In this document: positions 20,762 through 31,326 of the stretch, one piece after another
How positions within the stretch are numbered: position 1 is the stretch's first letter
How the letters are laid out: every line of letters begins with the position of its first letter
From: Asterias amurensis
Lineage: Eukaryota > Echinodermata > Asteroidea > Forcipulatida > Asteriidae
Direction of reading: 5' to 3'
Assembly (NCBI RefSeq): GCF_032118995.1
Contig: NC_092657.1
Location: forward strand, 7,007,391-7,071,390
DNA: 64,000 bases
Notes under the pieces: generated by a model
The model's input: only the letters and a program-made list of their open reading frames with translations
Told to the model about the DNA's origin: nothing
Database searches by the model: none
Made by a program: the position numbers and the translations under genes

Positions 20762-20884
20762 GGATCACGCTTCAGTGAGCTGTTTTGAATATGCCGCACC
20801 CTATCACGTGATAAACTTTGCGGGGCGCGGAGTGCCTTGAATATAAGTTATCCCATTGAATAAAACCACATTAACTATGGTTAG

Positions 20885-21530
20885 TTGTATGGGGATGGGC
20901 CCCGAGATGGTGAGATGATCTGGCCTCACAGATAAAGTACTATGGGGCTGGGCCCCGAGGTGGTGAGATGATTTGGCCTCACAGATAAAGTACTATTGGG
21001 ATGGGCCCCGAGGCGGTGAGATGATTTGGTCTCACAGATGAAGTACTATGGGGATGGGCCCCGAGGCGGTGAGATGATTTGGCCTCACAGATAAAATACT
21101 ATGGGGCTGGGCCCCGAGGTGGTGAGATGATTTGGCCTCACAGATAAAGTACTATGGGGATGGGCCCCGAGGCGGTGAGATGATTTGGCCTCACAGATGA
21201 AGTACTATGGGGCTGGGCCCCGAGGTGGTGAGATGATTTGGCCTCACAGATGAAGTACTATTGGGATGGGCCCCGAGGTGGTGAGATAATTTGGCCTCAC
21301 AAATGAAGTACTATGGGGATGGGCCCCGAGGTGGTGAGATTATTTGGCCTCACAGATGAAGTACTATGGGGATAGGCCCCGAGGTGGTGAGATAATTTGG
21401 CCTCACAAATGAAGTACTATGGGGATGGGCCCCGAGGCGGTGAGATGATTAGCCTCACAGATGAATTACTATGGGGATGGGCCCCAAGGTGGTGAGATGA
21501 TTTGGCCTCACATAAGTATCAATTTGATAT
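20885..21530. repeat. Core 53-bp minisatellite, 12 units
   Basis: Twelve consecutive units of TACTATGGGGATGGGCCCCG, AGGTGGTGAGATGATTTGGC, CTCACAGATAAAG, spacing 52-54 bp, with units differing at a few recurrent positions (GGTGG/GGCGG, GATAAA/GATGAA, GCTGGG/GATGGG). The alternating variants suggest a two-unit 106-bp amplification. GGGCCCC gives each unit an ApaI-type palindrome. Confidence 0.93.
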
Positions 21531-22700
21531 TAAAAATAGTATTTATAGTAATGTACTAACTATGGTTAGTTGTAAGTATATATCTAGTTTTACAGACGAA
21601 GTTTTGTGGGGACGGGCCCCGAGTTTGTGAGATAATTTGGCCTCACAGATTAAGTACTATGGGGATGGTCCCGAGATCGTGAGATGATTTGGCCTCACAG
21701 TTTAAGTACTATGGGGATGGGTCCCGAGATCGTGAGATGATTTGGCCTCACAGAAGTAAATATGGTGTTAATAATGATTTTTGTAATAATAATAATAGTC
21801 AGATGTATCTTTCATAAAGATTTTACGGGGATTGGCCCCGAGTTTGTGATATTTCTGTGCCTCACAGATAAAGTATTACGGGGTGAGACCCCAGATGATG
21901 AGACGAAATTTACCTCAGAGAAGTACATTTATGGGGATGGGCCCCGAAGTGGTGAGGGGATTTGGCCTCAAAGAAAGTTCAAATGATACTTATAAAGGAA
22001 TTTATATTAATACCAATAGTCATTTGCTATATAATATTATGGGGAAGGGCACGAGATGATGAGATGGTTCTGCCTCGCAGATAAAGTATAATGGTGATGT
22101 GCCCCGAGTTTGTGAGATGAACTTGCCCCGACAAGATGGAGTATGTATAATGTCAGATTGTAAATTTGAATATCAGAGTATGCCTTGTCCACTAAAGCAA
22201 GTTTTTGGTCTCTGTTCCACCTGTTTTATTTAGAGGGGTCAAGAAATATGTAAGAAACCTATGGGGGGTTTGGCCCCGAGACTGTGAGATGAACTTGCCG
22301 CACAGGGTGGATTATTTACTAAATGTGAACAAAACAAAGAACAAATAAAAATAAAATAAAACATGCATTTAAACATGATTCTAGGGCCTGTAAGCCATGT
22401 GTTTTAAAACGAGTTTCGGTCCTAGGGACACCAGTGTCTTATTGTAGTGTGTTGAAATAAATATACCAGAAATATATGGGGATGGGCCCCAAGACGGTGA
22501 GATGCGGCAAACCTGCCGCACAGATAGACTGTGTATTGGGTGCAACCCCAAGACCCCAAAATGTTTTGCTCCACAGAGGGAATACAAATACAGTATATTA
22601 CGATGCCTACAGATTACGAGGTGATTCTGCCTCGCAGAAGGTTATGAAATGATATTGCCTTAAATTTAAAGCATCTCCCGAGATGGCCAGAGATGAATTA
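21531..22700. repeat. Diverged minisatellite field, right part
   Basis: Decaying 53-bp units (for example at 21600, 21660, 21715, 21830, 21935, 22060, 22255, 22480) are interspersed with AT-rich filler, mirroring the left side. Similarity fades after about 22700. A mid-array frame at 21762-21986 is a repeat artefact. Confidence 0.7.
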
Positions 22701-22744
22701 TATATTGTATTTAATTGAGTCCGAAAATAAAGATTTCCTAGTCA

Positions 22745-22800
22745 AAAAAAAAATGAAAATAATAAAAAAAAAAAAAAAAAAAAATAATAATAATAAAATA
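22745..22800. repeat. A-rich simple sequence
   Basis: Runs of A interrupted by T, with AATAATAATAAT at the end. No retroelement body is visible next to it. Confidence 0.8.
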
Positions 22801-23314
22801 ATTTGCTTTGGGTTCATAGGTGTGGGGACGGCACCAAATATGCTTTACCGTAAAAAGAGTGCTGGCGGCAATGAGCCGAGGTGGCGAGATAAATTTGCCT
22901 CGCTATAAATATTAAGAGGCAGGTATTTGTTCTGCGATCATGTGAGAAATTTGGACTCGTAACAAAATGTGTTATTATTTATAGTTGGTTCCGAAATCGT
23001 GCGATCACTTGGCAAAGAGCAATCATCGGTTGCGGCGTTAAACCTTGCTTGGCGCAAGTACGGGCGCAGTCCCTCCGTAATCTAGTACACGAGTACGAAA
23101 GGGCAGTAAGTGTCGAATAGTATCATGGAATTTTGTAATTTCAATAAATTTGTGTATCTTATGTGAATTTTAATCCGTGCCACGTCAGCAACATGATGCT
23201 ATGGATGGCTTGAATCCTCAAAGCCGTTCCATAGAAGCAGGGTAACGGGGCGTACGTTAGTGTATGTTAGCTTAGCCAAACAAACAGAGCAAGATGTTAA
23301 GTATAATGTTTGCT

Positions 23315-23560
23315 TGCAGTTATATCAATTCAATTCAATTTATTTATTTCATCACAGATTACAAGTAAAAAGAGGCTTATATTTACAGGCAAAGGGAAAT
23401 ACTGAGTGAAAGCGCCGGATATAAAAAAATACGTCTTTTTGCACTGCTTCCCTCTTCTCCCTTGAAGTGGGTAAGCCTAAGAAGGCCGGTGTTTGCAACA
23501 GTAGTGGCTTAGGCACAAACAAAACGCAAATATTTTCACTACAGCGTCCATTGTGTGGCA
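23315..23560 (-). other. Possible retroelement 3' end or 3' UTR
   Basis: The minus strand reads ...CTGTGATGAAATAAATAAAT TGAATTGAATTG, a polyadenylation-signal-rich tail followed by a short repeated GAATT/TGAAT end, typical of some LINE or SINE 3' termini. The preceding frame is open (GREEKREAVQKDVFFYIRRF) to TAA near 23360 but is not recognised. Confidence 0.3.
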
Positions 23561-23739
23561 CATTTTACCCATTCCCAGTACCTCCACGGTCAACGGGACA
23601 TGTTTTGTTTTGTTTTTAGGAGTATGGAAAGTACCTTCAAAATACTCAAGGCGCACCTGGGGAGAATATTTCACCGCTTCAAAATCATTCCAGAGGAAAC
23701 GAGAGAGACGGCGAGCGAAGGGTTGTACACTTCGGTAGG

Positions 23740-24980
23740 AATGTCATGGACGCCGGCTTAAAAGAAGAAAGAAATAAATGGCACGCGTGTAGATATATTA
23801 AAGAATTTGCATTTGACAAGGTCTAGGGTGAAGGCAACAAAGGTTTACAACGCGGGTCACCTACACAGATTGTGGTCTTCTAGAATGGAGGCAGACTTCT
23901 TGTACTGTTGAAGTTTTAGAGTACAATCGGGCGAAACCCAGCCAATGGAGTCGTCGAGGAAAGCCACTTTATTCTAAGGGAAATTGGACAGACCAGTTTG
24001 GCTTTGCATGTTTCTTTCTAAAGATACTTAGGCAGCCTCCAGATCCATATATGAGTAGTGACCAAATCTATTAACGTGGTTCAGTCGACGGAGGCTGCGG
24101 TCGGCGATAGAAGCTGAATGGTTTTATTTTTATATTATACTTTCCAGTATATACTTTTCACTCCGTCTAGACAAGGCTTTCCTTCGGTTTCGGGCATTTG
24201 AATGTTTCTTTACGGGGATCACAGATGGGCAGAACTTCATGCAATGCGTGTGCAAGTGTCAGATTCTTTGCTAAACATTAACAAGCTTGGTTGGCTAGCC
24301 TCACAGAATGTTCAATGGAGCGTGGAAGGAAGGCAAAGAGTGATGTGTTGGACTGATCGATGCCATCTTGTTGTCAAGTAGCCTAACGCGGAGGTTTTGC
24401 ATGGTGGATATATAACTTAGTCGGTCTATTTGGTTTCGTGGTATGCAGTCTATCATACACGGTGCCGTTGAAACACCGTTGCGTTGGTCATCCCCAAATT
24501 GAGGAAGTTTTGTCAGGACAGAATCTAACTATGGTGACCTTGAAGCGTTATGGCAATTATGTTTTCCTTCCCGCAGCTCTCACGAAACAGTCAGGCCGAG
24601 CTTAACGGCAGACTCGACGTTTTTCGCACAACCCACGGCCTTAAAGAGCATAGATTTCTGTTTAGAGCCTAAATATCTGTTTAAATGTCGGTTGCTAGAC
24701 CATCATACGGTTGGGGATGACCATCTAGACGACAACTCTACCCAGATGGTGTAGTCATGTTTGACTGATAGGACACACGTGTAGCCTCATACGGAGGGAA
24801 ATGACCTTACACGGCAACCTCACAAGGACACGGAGGAACCTTTTAGAGCTCCATACTATGGATGATTTTAGTTTTAATCGGCTGGGTCCTCAGGTAAAGC
24901 TTTTTATTTCTTCCTAATGGCTTGGGTCCAACACGAGAAAAGCGATATCACTGAAGTAGTATATTATTTTTATAGGCCGA
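23740..24980. other. Gene-free stretch, no repeats recognised
   Basis: No frame of convincing composition, no splice-bounded exon and no match to repeat families elsewhere in the window. Moderately GC-balanced, so it may be unique intergenic sequence or part of an unrecognised long retroelement. Confidence 0.4.
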
Positions 24981-25305
24981 TACTTGCAACGGGTACAGAA
25001 GTACATTAAACCTTTGGAGCAGTCAGAGGCCCACGTCACGAGGAAGGAGCTGTCCATACGTTATAGGCGAGACCAGCTCGTTGGTGGTAGGCGAGGTTAT
25101 GAGCCAGCTCCCATCAGGTCAAAAGCAAAAAGAATAAAAAAAAGAAAAAGGAAAAAAAAAAAGGTGACGAGGTCTGATGGCAGTGATCACTCCTTGGCAA
25201 ACTCCGCGGGGATGTGTCCTCCCTTGTTTATTGCCCCTAAGCTGGCACAGTTTGCTTTTTATCAACAAATGAGTTGGTGGATGGGGGTTTTGTTGTTTTG
25301 TCATT

Positions 25306-25587
25306 TTGCTTGCTTCATCCGACGATCTTCTATCACAGGAGGCAGTAGATTCTAACTGCTTCTCGCAGCATCAGCGGGTCGAGATGACTGCGCATTGTGT
25401 GCCCACGTGGTCGATTTTGGGGGTTTCCGAGTTTGGGCAACTCAAAGATGCGAGAATTCAGCAGACAGTCAGTGGCCATAGAGAAAGTATGAGAAGCATG
25501 GATGGGTCTTCTTCATCAGATGAAGATGTTACCGAGCATAGAGCTCAAACCTCAGCACCAAAAGGCCTATACAAGTTGGCTATCTAG
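25306..25587 (+). other. Low-confidence open frame, unrecognised
   Basis: 93 codons without a clear ATG context; part reads MRSMDGSSSSDEDVTEHRAQ, an acidic Ser-rich patch of the sort seen in real exons, ending at TAG 25585. An overlapping upstream frame (24984-25355) is dominated by a Lys/Arg run encoded by an A-rich tract (25126-25165) and is not credible. No domain recognised. Confidence 0.2.
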
Positions 25588-25789
25588 CTGTGTTGACGTT
25601 TGGCGTAGCAGTTTGACCGAATGGCGGGCGTTCCAACCTTTGGGCCGTCATTTAGGTTTGGGTGAGAAATGGGGAGTTTTGGTAAGAACCGGATGCTTGA
25701 GGCGGTCTGGGGTTTGGTGAGAGTTGGTAGGTTTAGGGTTTCCTTTGCTTTGTCGGCGTGAGGAAGCACGCCACAGGGTTAGAAGCGAA

Positions 25790-25856
25790 CAATCGTTTAC
25801 ACCCATATCTAAACCTAAATGTAGAGTCTTGAGCCCACGAGTGTGCAGTGGTGCAA
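25790..25856. repeat. 67-bp direct repeat, copy 1
   Basis: CAATCGTTTACACCCATATC, TAAACCTAAATGTAGAGTCT, TGAGCCCACGAGTGTGCAGT, GGTGCAA matches 26381-26447 with about four mismatches. It is followed at once by the short repeat shared with 15030. Confidence 0.8.
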
Positions 25857-25857
25857 G

Positions 25858-25912
25858 CACCACTGTGAACAAAGAGGGCGCATGATTCAAATCATTCGCG
25901 TTTCTGGCAGGC
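25858..25912. repeat. Short interspersed repeat shared with 15014
   Basis: CACCACTGTGAACAAAGAGG, GCGCATGATTCAAATCATTC, GCGTTTCTGGC is near-identical to 15034-15092. It abuts the first 67-bp direct repeat. Confidence 0.65.
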
Positions 25913-26380
25913 TCAAGGTGGAGAGGGGATACGGGAGTCAGTGATACAGCAAGTGGTTTGTAGGTTAGCAAGGGGGAAATGTACCCACCCAGTCCCCCCC
26001 CCCCCATCTTCCCGGATCAGTATAAGAACTGTCAACCATCCTATTTGGTGTACCCCTCCCTAAAAGTCAGTCTGGCTTTAAGTGAGGGGCACAACCTTGT
26101 ACAAATGGTCCAACACTTTTGGATGGTCCGTGGTCCCCCTAGGCAAAAGTAAATAGCAAATCAGTACAATGTTTCATTTTAAATTTAGACGTAACCAGAG
26201 AAATTTGTAATGGCCAAATATGCGTACAGTGAGGTTTGGCCACTGGGCCGGTTTTACAGTACGTCTGAGTAGGAAACAACACTTTTTTTCTTTTTTCCTT
26301 TTGTTTTTGCATCCCACTTACCCATTCCACAGGGACAGTTGTAACAGAGGGAAAACTCCGGACTCGGGATTCTACACCCC

Positions 26381-26447
26381 CAATCGTTTACACCCATATC
26401 TAAACCTAAATGTCGAGTGTTGAGCCCGCGAGTGTGCAGTGGTGCAA
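26381..26447. repeat. 67-bp direct repeat, copy 2
   Basis: Second copy, 591 bp from the first. The two copies bracket 25857-26380, which could be an insertion that carried or created the duplication, but no terminal inverted repeats are clear. Confidence 0.8.
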
Positions 26448-26697
26448 ATAGTTTACTATCTCAATGAGTCCCAACGTCTTCGGATACAAACTGAACTCGC
26501 TTTAAGTACTGCGAGTAATCTTAAGTTAGGAAGAGTTTGGTGAAAACGAAAACGATGACTGTTCCCCAATGCTTTCAACTACAAAAACTGCGTCCATTTA
26601 AAACATTTTGTTTAAAGATTCACGTGCCATATGCAACCACTCCTTTGTAACTTGCTTAAATATCTACACATTACACCGCCACCAAATTGACAATATG

Positions 26698-27322
26698 GAG
26701 CTTTCGATTTAGGGCGGGAGGAGGAAGGGGACGGTAACGAGAGCGCACAAATTGATCAGCGCATGCGAGAAAATGAACAGGAAAATGAGCAGAGTTTGGG
26801 AACGGTTTATGGTTGAAATAACGTCCCGTCTAAGCACTACCGAATGGTTCCGTTAATTTGTACACGTTGTTATGGTTGTTATACAATGCACTTAACCGTG
26901 ATCAGTGTGGCCGTGTCACCGTCCGGTTCATAGCTAGAAATACAAACAGCTTACAAATCAGGGCCCAATTTCATAGCGCTGCTTAACGCTACGCAAGTTT
27001 GCGTGCTTACTGTAGCAGAAAAAATGGTTTAGCCTTAGCGTGTTTCACAGGTTAGCAGAAAATTTGGGCGGCCATATTGCGTGTTTACCGTGGATTTGGA
27101 TTGTGTTGCATTTATTTTCGTGCGGTAAGCACCGGAAGGTTAGCATGCCTCTTCGTTTGCTTACGGTTAGCAGCGTTATGAAATAAAAGTTGCACAGTAA
27201 GCACAAAATCGGCCGCTAAGCAGCGCTATGAAATTTGGCCCAATACGGGAGCGTGAACGCCGGGGCCGCCGCGTTCGGTTACTTTTCGTCTTGAACGCCC
27301 CACCGTCCCAAATCGAAAGCTC
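26698..27322. mobile_element. Family G TIR element hosting a family C copy
   Basis: The left end GAGCTTTCGATTTAGGGCGG is inverted at the right as CCGTCCCAAATCGAAAGCTC. The interior at 26961-27242 is a complete family C element, so G was inserted first. Noncoding. Confidence 0.7.
26961..27242. mobile_element. Family C (hAT-like) MITE, nested in family G
   Basis: GGGCCCAATTTCATAGCGCT at the left pairs with AGCGCTATGAAATTTGGCCC at the right. Subterminal GCTTA/TAAGC motifs are repeated throughout. 282 bp, noncoding; CA precedes the left end, as in hAT termini. Confidence 0.75.
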
Positions 27323-27434
27323 TCTAAAATCTTTTTTTCTCAATCAATTCGCTCCCCTTTTCATTAAATCAACATACCAATGATTACCTTCAATATTTCT
27401 CCCGAAACATTGTTCTCAGTCGTAGTTTGCCTTG

Positions 27435-27672
27435 AATAAAGACGCTGGACCCTATTGGTCATTGTCAAACACCAGTCTTCTCATATTTAGTGTATCTCAA
27501 AATAAGCATGATATTACAATTACTTCTTTCTTGAATACCACTTCACTTCACTTCAGAGGGAGCCGTTTCTAACGATGTTTTATACTATCAACCTCCCCAC
27601 ATTACTCGCTACCAATTGATGTTTTATGCTAATAATTAGTTTGAGCAATTACCAGTGTTCATTGCCTTTAAT
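27435..27672 (+). mobile_element. Family A MITE, internally deleted
   Basis: Left end AAAGACGCTGGACCCTATTG and right end GAGCAATTACCAGTGTTCAT, TGCCTTTAA. The central 170 bp containing the GAGACCTC palindrome is missing. Confidence 0.75.
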
Positions 27673-28800
27673 TCCAACACACTAATTGTTATGCTCACTG
27701 TTTCATTTGAATCTTACTCTCCTACTTTTACATGTGTACTCCATCATCCAATTTTCAAACCGGACTCAGTCGTGGTATGTTAGTTTACATTTACATTTTA
27801 AACGGTTTGAAGATATAAGCTTCCTTTTAAATACTACTTGCTGGTGTTGGTACTGGTGCTGTAGTTTTTGAGACCTGAGCAAGTCATATTCACGGGCGTT
27901 ATTTAGGCATGTACAACGGATATACGCGTCTCCCCTAAAGGGTTTGGAGACTTTTTATAACACAAAACACACTGTCTGCAGATTAACATTCAGACACACA
28001 GTTTGACGCTAATGATAGCAGAAAGCCCCCCCTTAAAATATCACAGACTGAGGTGCTGTCATTTTATTTATTTTTTTTGAGAAATGAGTAAAACATTGTC
28101 ACAACAATATTTTCGTCTCAATTTAAGAAGTGGTATTGCCATTAACTGGGTAATACGTTTCGCTTTGCTTCATTGGTCATCGTTAAAACCGTCCAAATTG
28201 CTAATTCAAACATCCCAAGGTAATTTACTAGACCTTGTCACTCCACCCGAAACCCTTATTATGATGACCGATTGCTCAAACTGCATGGTTGTAATAAACA
28301 ACCAGTCCAAGTAATATTTTTATAATTTGTAAATTCAGGCAAACATATTTCTTATGAATAATTAATGCGTGGAGCGCTTATGCATTGGTTTTATGTTATT
28401 CACGCATTTCCCACAAATACTAAAGCTAAAAAGGGTCACTTCGCTTAAAGTGAGTACTGCACTGTAATACGATCATGGGGGACAATGTGCCACCCAAATC
28501 ACAAACGAGATTGTTGTGACGATGACGTCATTTGCGTCAGGTCGTGTCTTGGTCCAGTGAGGATCAAATTCCTAAAATCTCTTCGATACAGTTCAGGACA
28601 ACACTTATTTCAAGTTCCTCAATCAATATAAATACAATGTTTACAAAGTGATACACAAAAATGTAGGACATTGGGGGCCACAACCAATTGGTAAGCACAG
28701 CTTGTGGGTTACAGAGATGGCCTTGTGGGTTACATATGGGTCATATTAAAATCTCTGGTGCAGTATCCAATTGGCCTTTATCACATGGGCCATACCATTT

Positions 28801-28953
28801 GGGACTCATTTCACTTTTCATGGCTCTTGTGGGAACCATTTCATGGCCCTTTTGGGAACCATTTCATGGTCCATGTGGGGCCCATGTTATGGCCCATGTG
28901 GGAACCACGTCATGGCCGAATTGGGAACCAATTCATGGCCCAGGTGGGAATCA
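28801..28953. repeat. 23-bp minisatellite, five units
   Basis: GGGAACCATTTCATGGCCC plus four bases repeats at 28831, 28854, 28877, 28900 and 28923, with a partial unit after. CATGG/CCATG palindromes recur in each unit. Apparent frames rich in Trp, His and Gly here are repeat artefacts. Confidence 0.85.
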
Positions 28954-29352
28954 TTTTATATCAATAATGCGACCTAACCAACTTGGATTTGACACACGGA
29001 CTGTGGTTACAATAAAAAATAAAAAAATAAAACGTTTTCCAGGTAAAACAATCTTTTTTTGCCAGCGTGTTAACCGTTTCGCACGTACAGTGTGCGGTAT
29101 CAACCACTACGAACACAGCATACAGCAAAGTGTATTAGAACAATTTGATTTTGCCGGATAACGTCTACTGCCTTTAAAATAAATAGGTGATTTTTGCCTT
29201 TTTTTGTTCCAGAGAAAATATTAAAACAAAACTTTGTTTCGTCAAAGGTGCCCAGTAAATAATAAATAGTAATAACTATATTTTATTAATAATTGAAATT
29301 TAAAAAATCACCCGTGTTTAAACTTTCAAAAGTCATCCAAGGTGAAATGACT

Positions 29353-29385
29353 GTAATAGTACAAAGTCATCCAAGGTGAAATGAC
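29353..29385. repeat. Direct duplication AAAGTCATCCAAGGTGAAAT
   Basis: AAAGTCATCCAAGGTGAAAT plus GACT occurs at about 29328-29351 and again at 29362-29385, 34 bp apart. Minor local tandem event. Confidence 0.7.
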
Positions 29386-29769
29386 TAATTGTACAACCAA
29401 AAAGTCGTTGTTTTGCAAACAAAAGAATAACCGACTTTAAAGTGTTTGTTTTAAGTAGTTACATGCTAGTGTAAAATCCCTTGATCAATAGTGAAATGAA
29501 AGAAACTCTGTAAAAATATTGTGTTCGTAAAGAAAAGACTTGTCGATTTCCATTCTCGAAAAGCTCACAGATCAAACAGTAGGTTTTGGATCATGTGAAA
29601 ATGAGGCCATTGCAACGTGTAAGCATCAAATAATATAATCTTTGGTAAGTGCAGAGTGAGAGCAACGTTCTGATGTAAGAGACCTACTGCACTCATTTAA
29701 ATAACAACGTGTAACGGTTTACAAGGTACCGTGGCGCAATATGCTGCCAATCAAATATGGGGATGGTTT

Positions 29770-29878
29770 TGACCCTATCTCGAGTTACGACGAGTTAAGA
29801 CTAGCCTTTAGTTTTGTATATCTCCTAGGACTAGTCTTAAATTAGGACTAGTCCAAACTCTTTTTAAAATCGACCCCA
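29770..29878. mobile_element. Small foldback (GACTAGTCC type)
   Basis: The GACCCTATCTCGAG / AAAATCGACCCC flanks enclose repeated GACTAG and CTAGTC motifs, including CTCCTAGGACTAGTC and TTAGGACTAGTCC. About 110 bp, noncoding, probably a MITE remnant. Confidence 0.4.
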
Positions 29879-30171
29879 GGAAAAAATTTCACTGGGTTAC
29901 CATTCGTGCATTACACAGGACATAAAAAGAATGGTGATCAGTAAAGCCGGCTCTTCAGTAGGTTGTCTTATTCACTTGGTTACGACACGTCAAAATAACG
30001 CTCAAAGATTCCCGAAACTAGGTGGTTGTGAAAAGCAACTAGAAATGTTAAGTTTCAAACGAACTGAAATTAAATGTCAGGGTTGATTGCTGTCTATTAC
30101 GAAGATAATTTTGACAGTTTAGGTCACAAACAAGGACATTTCACTGCTTGTGTTGTACCAGTCACCGTTAT

Positions 30172-31326
30172 TTACAGTCTAGATTCACCTGTATCGATAG
30201 AACAGACGCTCCGTGCAGTTGATTGATTATTACTCCTTGGTTTACTAACTGCATTAAGTGAGTTGTCTGAGTACCGTCCACGCCGTCTAACGCATTCAAA
30301 CGCCTCGGTAAACGCAGCTCTGTATTGTGCGTTAAACGCGCAGTAAATGATTGGATTAACAACAGTGTTAATCCGTAAGGGACTTTGAACAATCCAATCT
30401 GCGTACTTCCCAAAAAGAACACTGATAGGATTATCAGCACCCTCAAAGAATGAGCAGATCCAACCAGTAAGAATTAACAAAGTGAAAGGAGCTTGACATA
30501 AGAAGAACACCACACCGTTAACTACCAACATCTTCGCCACTTGGTTACGGACGTGCCGCGCCTTTGAATTAGATTTTGCATTCTTGCGATCTGCGTAAAA
30601 GCTTTTGCGTTTGTTCAGTATGTGGATGATGCGAGCATACATGTAGACGTTTCCGATCATTGCAATACACCAAGGGATGACAAGAAGAGGCTCGCTGATG
30701 TACTCTATCCAGTCAGCCCCCGGTATGGGACCGCAACGTGAAATCTTTGAGGGGAACCTTTTGTACATGTCTTCTTCGGGCCACCGTAGGCATATGCCCC
30801 AATGTTTTGCGAATAGTGGAGTTATGATTAGTGAAAAACCTACTCCAATGCCCCAGCAGATTGCAACCATTTTATAGGTTCGTCTCCGACTGCGTATCTC
30901 AAGATACTTGATTGGATGACACAATGCGAGGTATCTTTCAAACGTCACCATGGTAACCAGTGCAATTGATGCCTCCAATGCCGTGATTAATGCAAAGTTA
31001 AATGTGACGCAGCCAAGAGTAGTGCCGAATGGCTCATGCTTTAACACTTGTGAGAAGGCAACTCTCCCCAAATCTTTCCCAGAAAACAAGATCAAAAAGA
31101 GCACATCGGACAGTGCCAAGTTTCCTAAGTACAAATCAGTTTCCGATCTTAGTCGGGGACTGCGGAAAAAGACGAACAAAAGTAACAAGTTGGTGAGAAG
31201 ACCTAGGCCTAAGATTATAGGCACACCTACGGTAATGATGAAGAAATCCACGGAATCGAAGATCCACTCTGACAAATACTCTTCCGTGATGATTCTGTGG
31301 TCGTCACATGATTCTGTTGAACCCAT
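30172..31326 (-). CDS. Class A (rhodopsin-like) neuropeptide-type GPCR 1
   Basis: Intronless, 384 codons from ATG 31326; an in-frame ATG at 31449 would add 41 residues, but the paralog at 35552 shares similarity only from TMGS onward, so the inner start is preferred. Seven membrane helices: TM1 around FFIITVGVPIILGLGLL, TM2 LYLGNLALSDVLFLILF, TM3 from LGCVTFNF ending FERYLALCHPI (ERY for DRY), TM4 YKMVAICWGIGVGFSLI, TM5 LLVIPWCIAMIGNVYMY, TM6 MLVVNGVVFFLCQAPF, TM7 RINTVVNPIIYCAFNAQY (NPIIY for NPxxY). The TM3 Cys and an ECL2 Cys would form the standard disulfide. TM6 has CQAP where CWxP is usual. Basic third loop and Cys in the tail. Likely a peptide receptor at the plasma membrane; ligand unknown. 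Confidence 0.93.
   Translation of the reverse strand: MGSTESCDDHRIITEEYLSEWIFDSVDFFIITVGVPIILGLGLLTNLLLLFVFFRSPRLRSETDLYLGNLALSDVLFLILFSGKDLGRVAFSQVLKHEPFGTTLGCVTFNFALITALEASIALVTMVTFERYLALCHPIKYLEIRSRRRTYKMVAICWGIGVGFSLIITPLFAKHWGICLRWPEEDMYKRFPSKISRCGPIPGADWIEYISEPLLVIPWCIAMIGNVYMYARIIHILNKRKSFYADRKNAKSNSKARHVRNQVAKMLVVNGVVFFLCQAPFTLLILTGWICSFFEGADNPISVLFGKYADWIVQSPLRINTVVNPIIYCAFNAQYRAAFTEAFECVRRRGRYSDNSLNAVSKPRSNNQSTARSVCSIDTGESRL

Larger units (their letters stand above)
20339..20879. other. Single-copy island inside the minisatellite
   Basis: About 540 bp with no trace of the 53-bp unit, bounded by a T-run (20353-20372) and by ACTATGGTTAGTTGTA (20875), a junction phrase repeated at 21560. 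On the minus strand it has the order E-box CACGTG (20805), TATAAATA (20754-20761), an ATG (20676-20678) and a 49-codon ORF. It could be an inserted promoter and first exon of a mobile element or retrocopy. Confidence 0.5.

Noticed and set aside
24984..25355. 123-codon frame with a Lys/Arg run (KRIKKRKRKKKK)
   Set aside because: No ATG start; the basic run is encoded by an A-rich tract and nothing else is recognisable.
28688..29161. 157-codon Trp/His/Gly-rich frame
   Set aside because: Translation of the 23-bp minisatellite; units vary in non-coding fashion.
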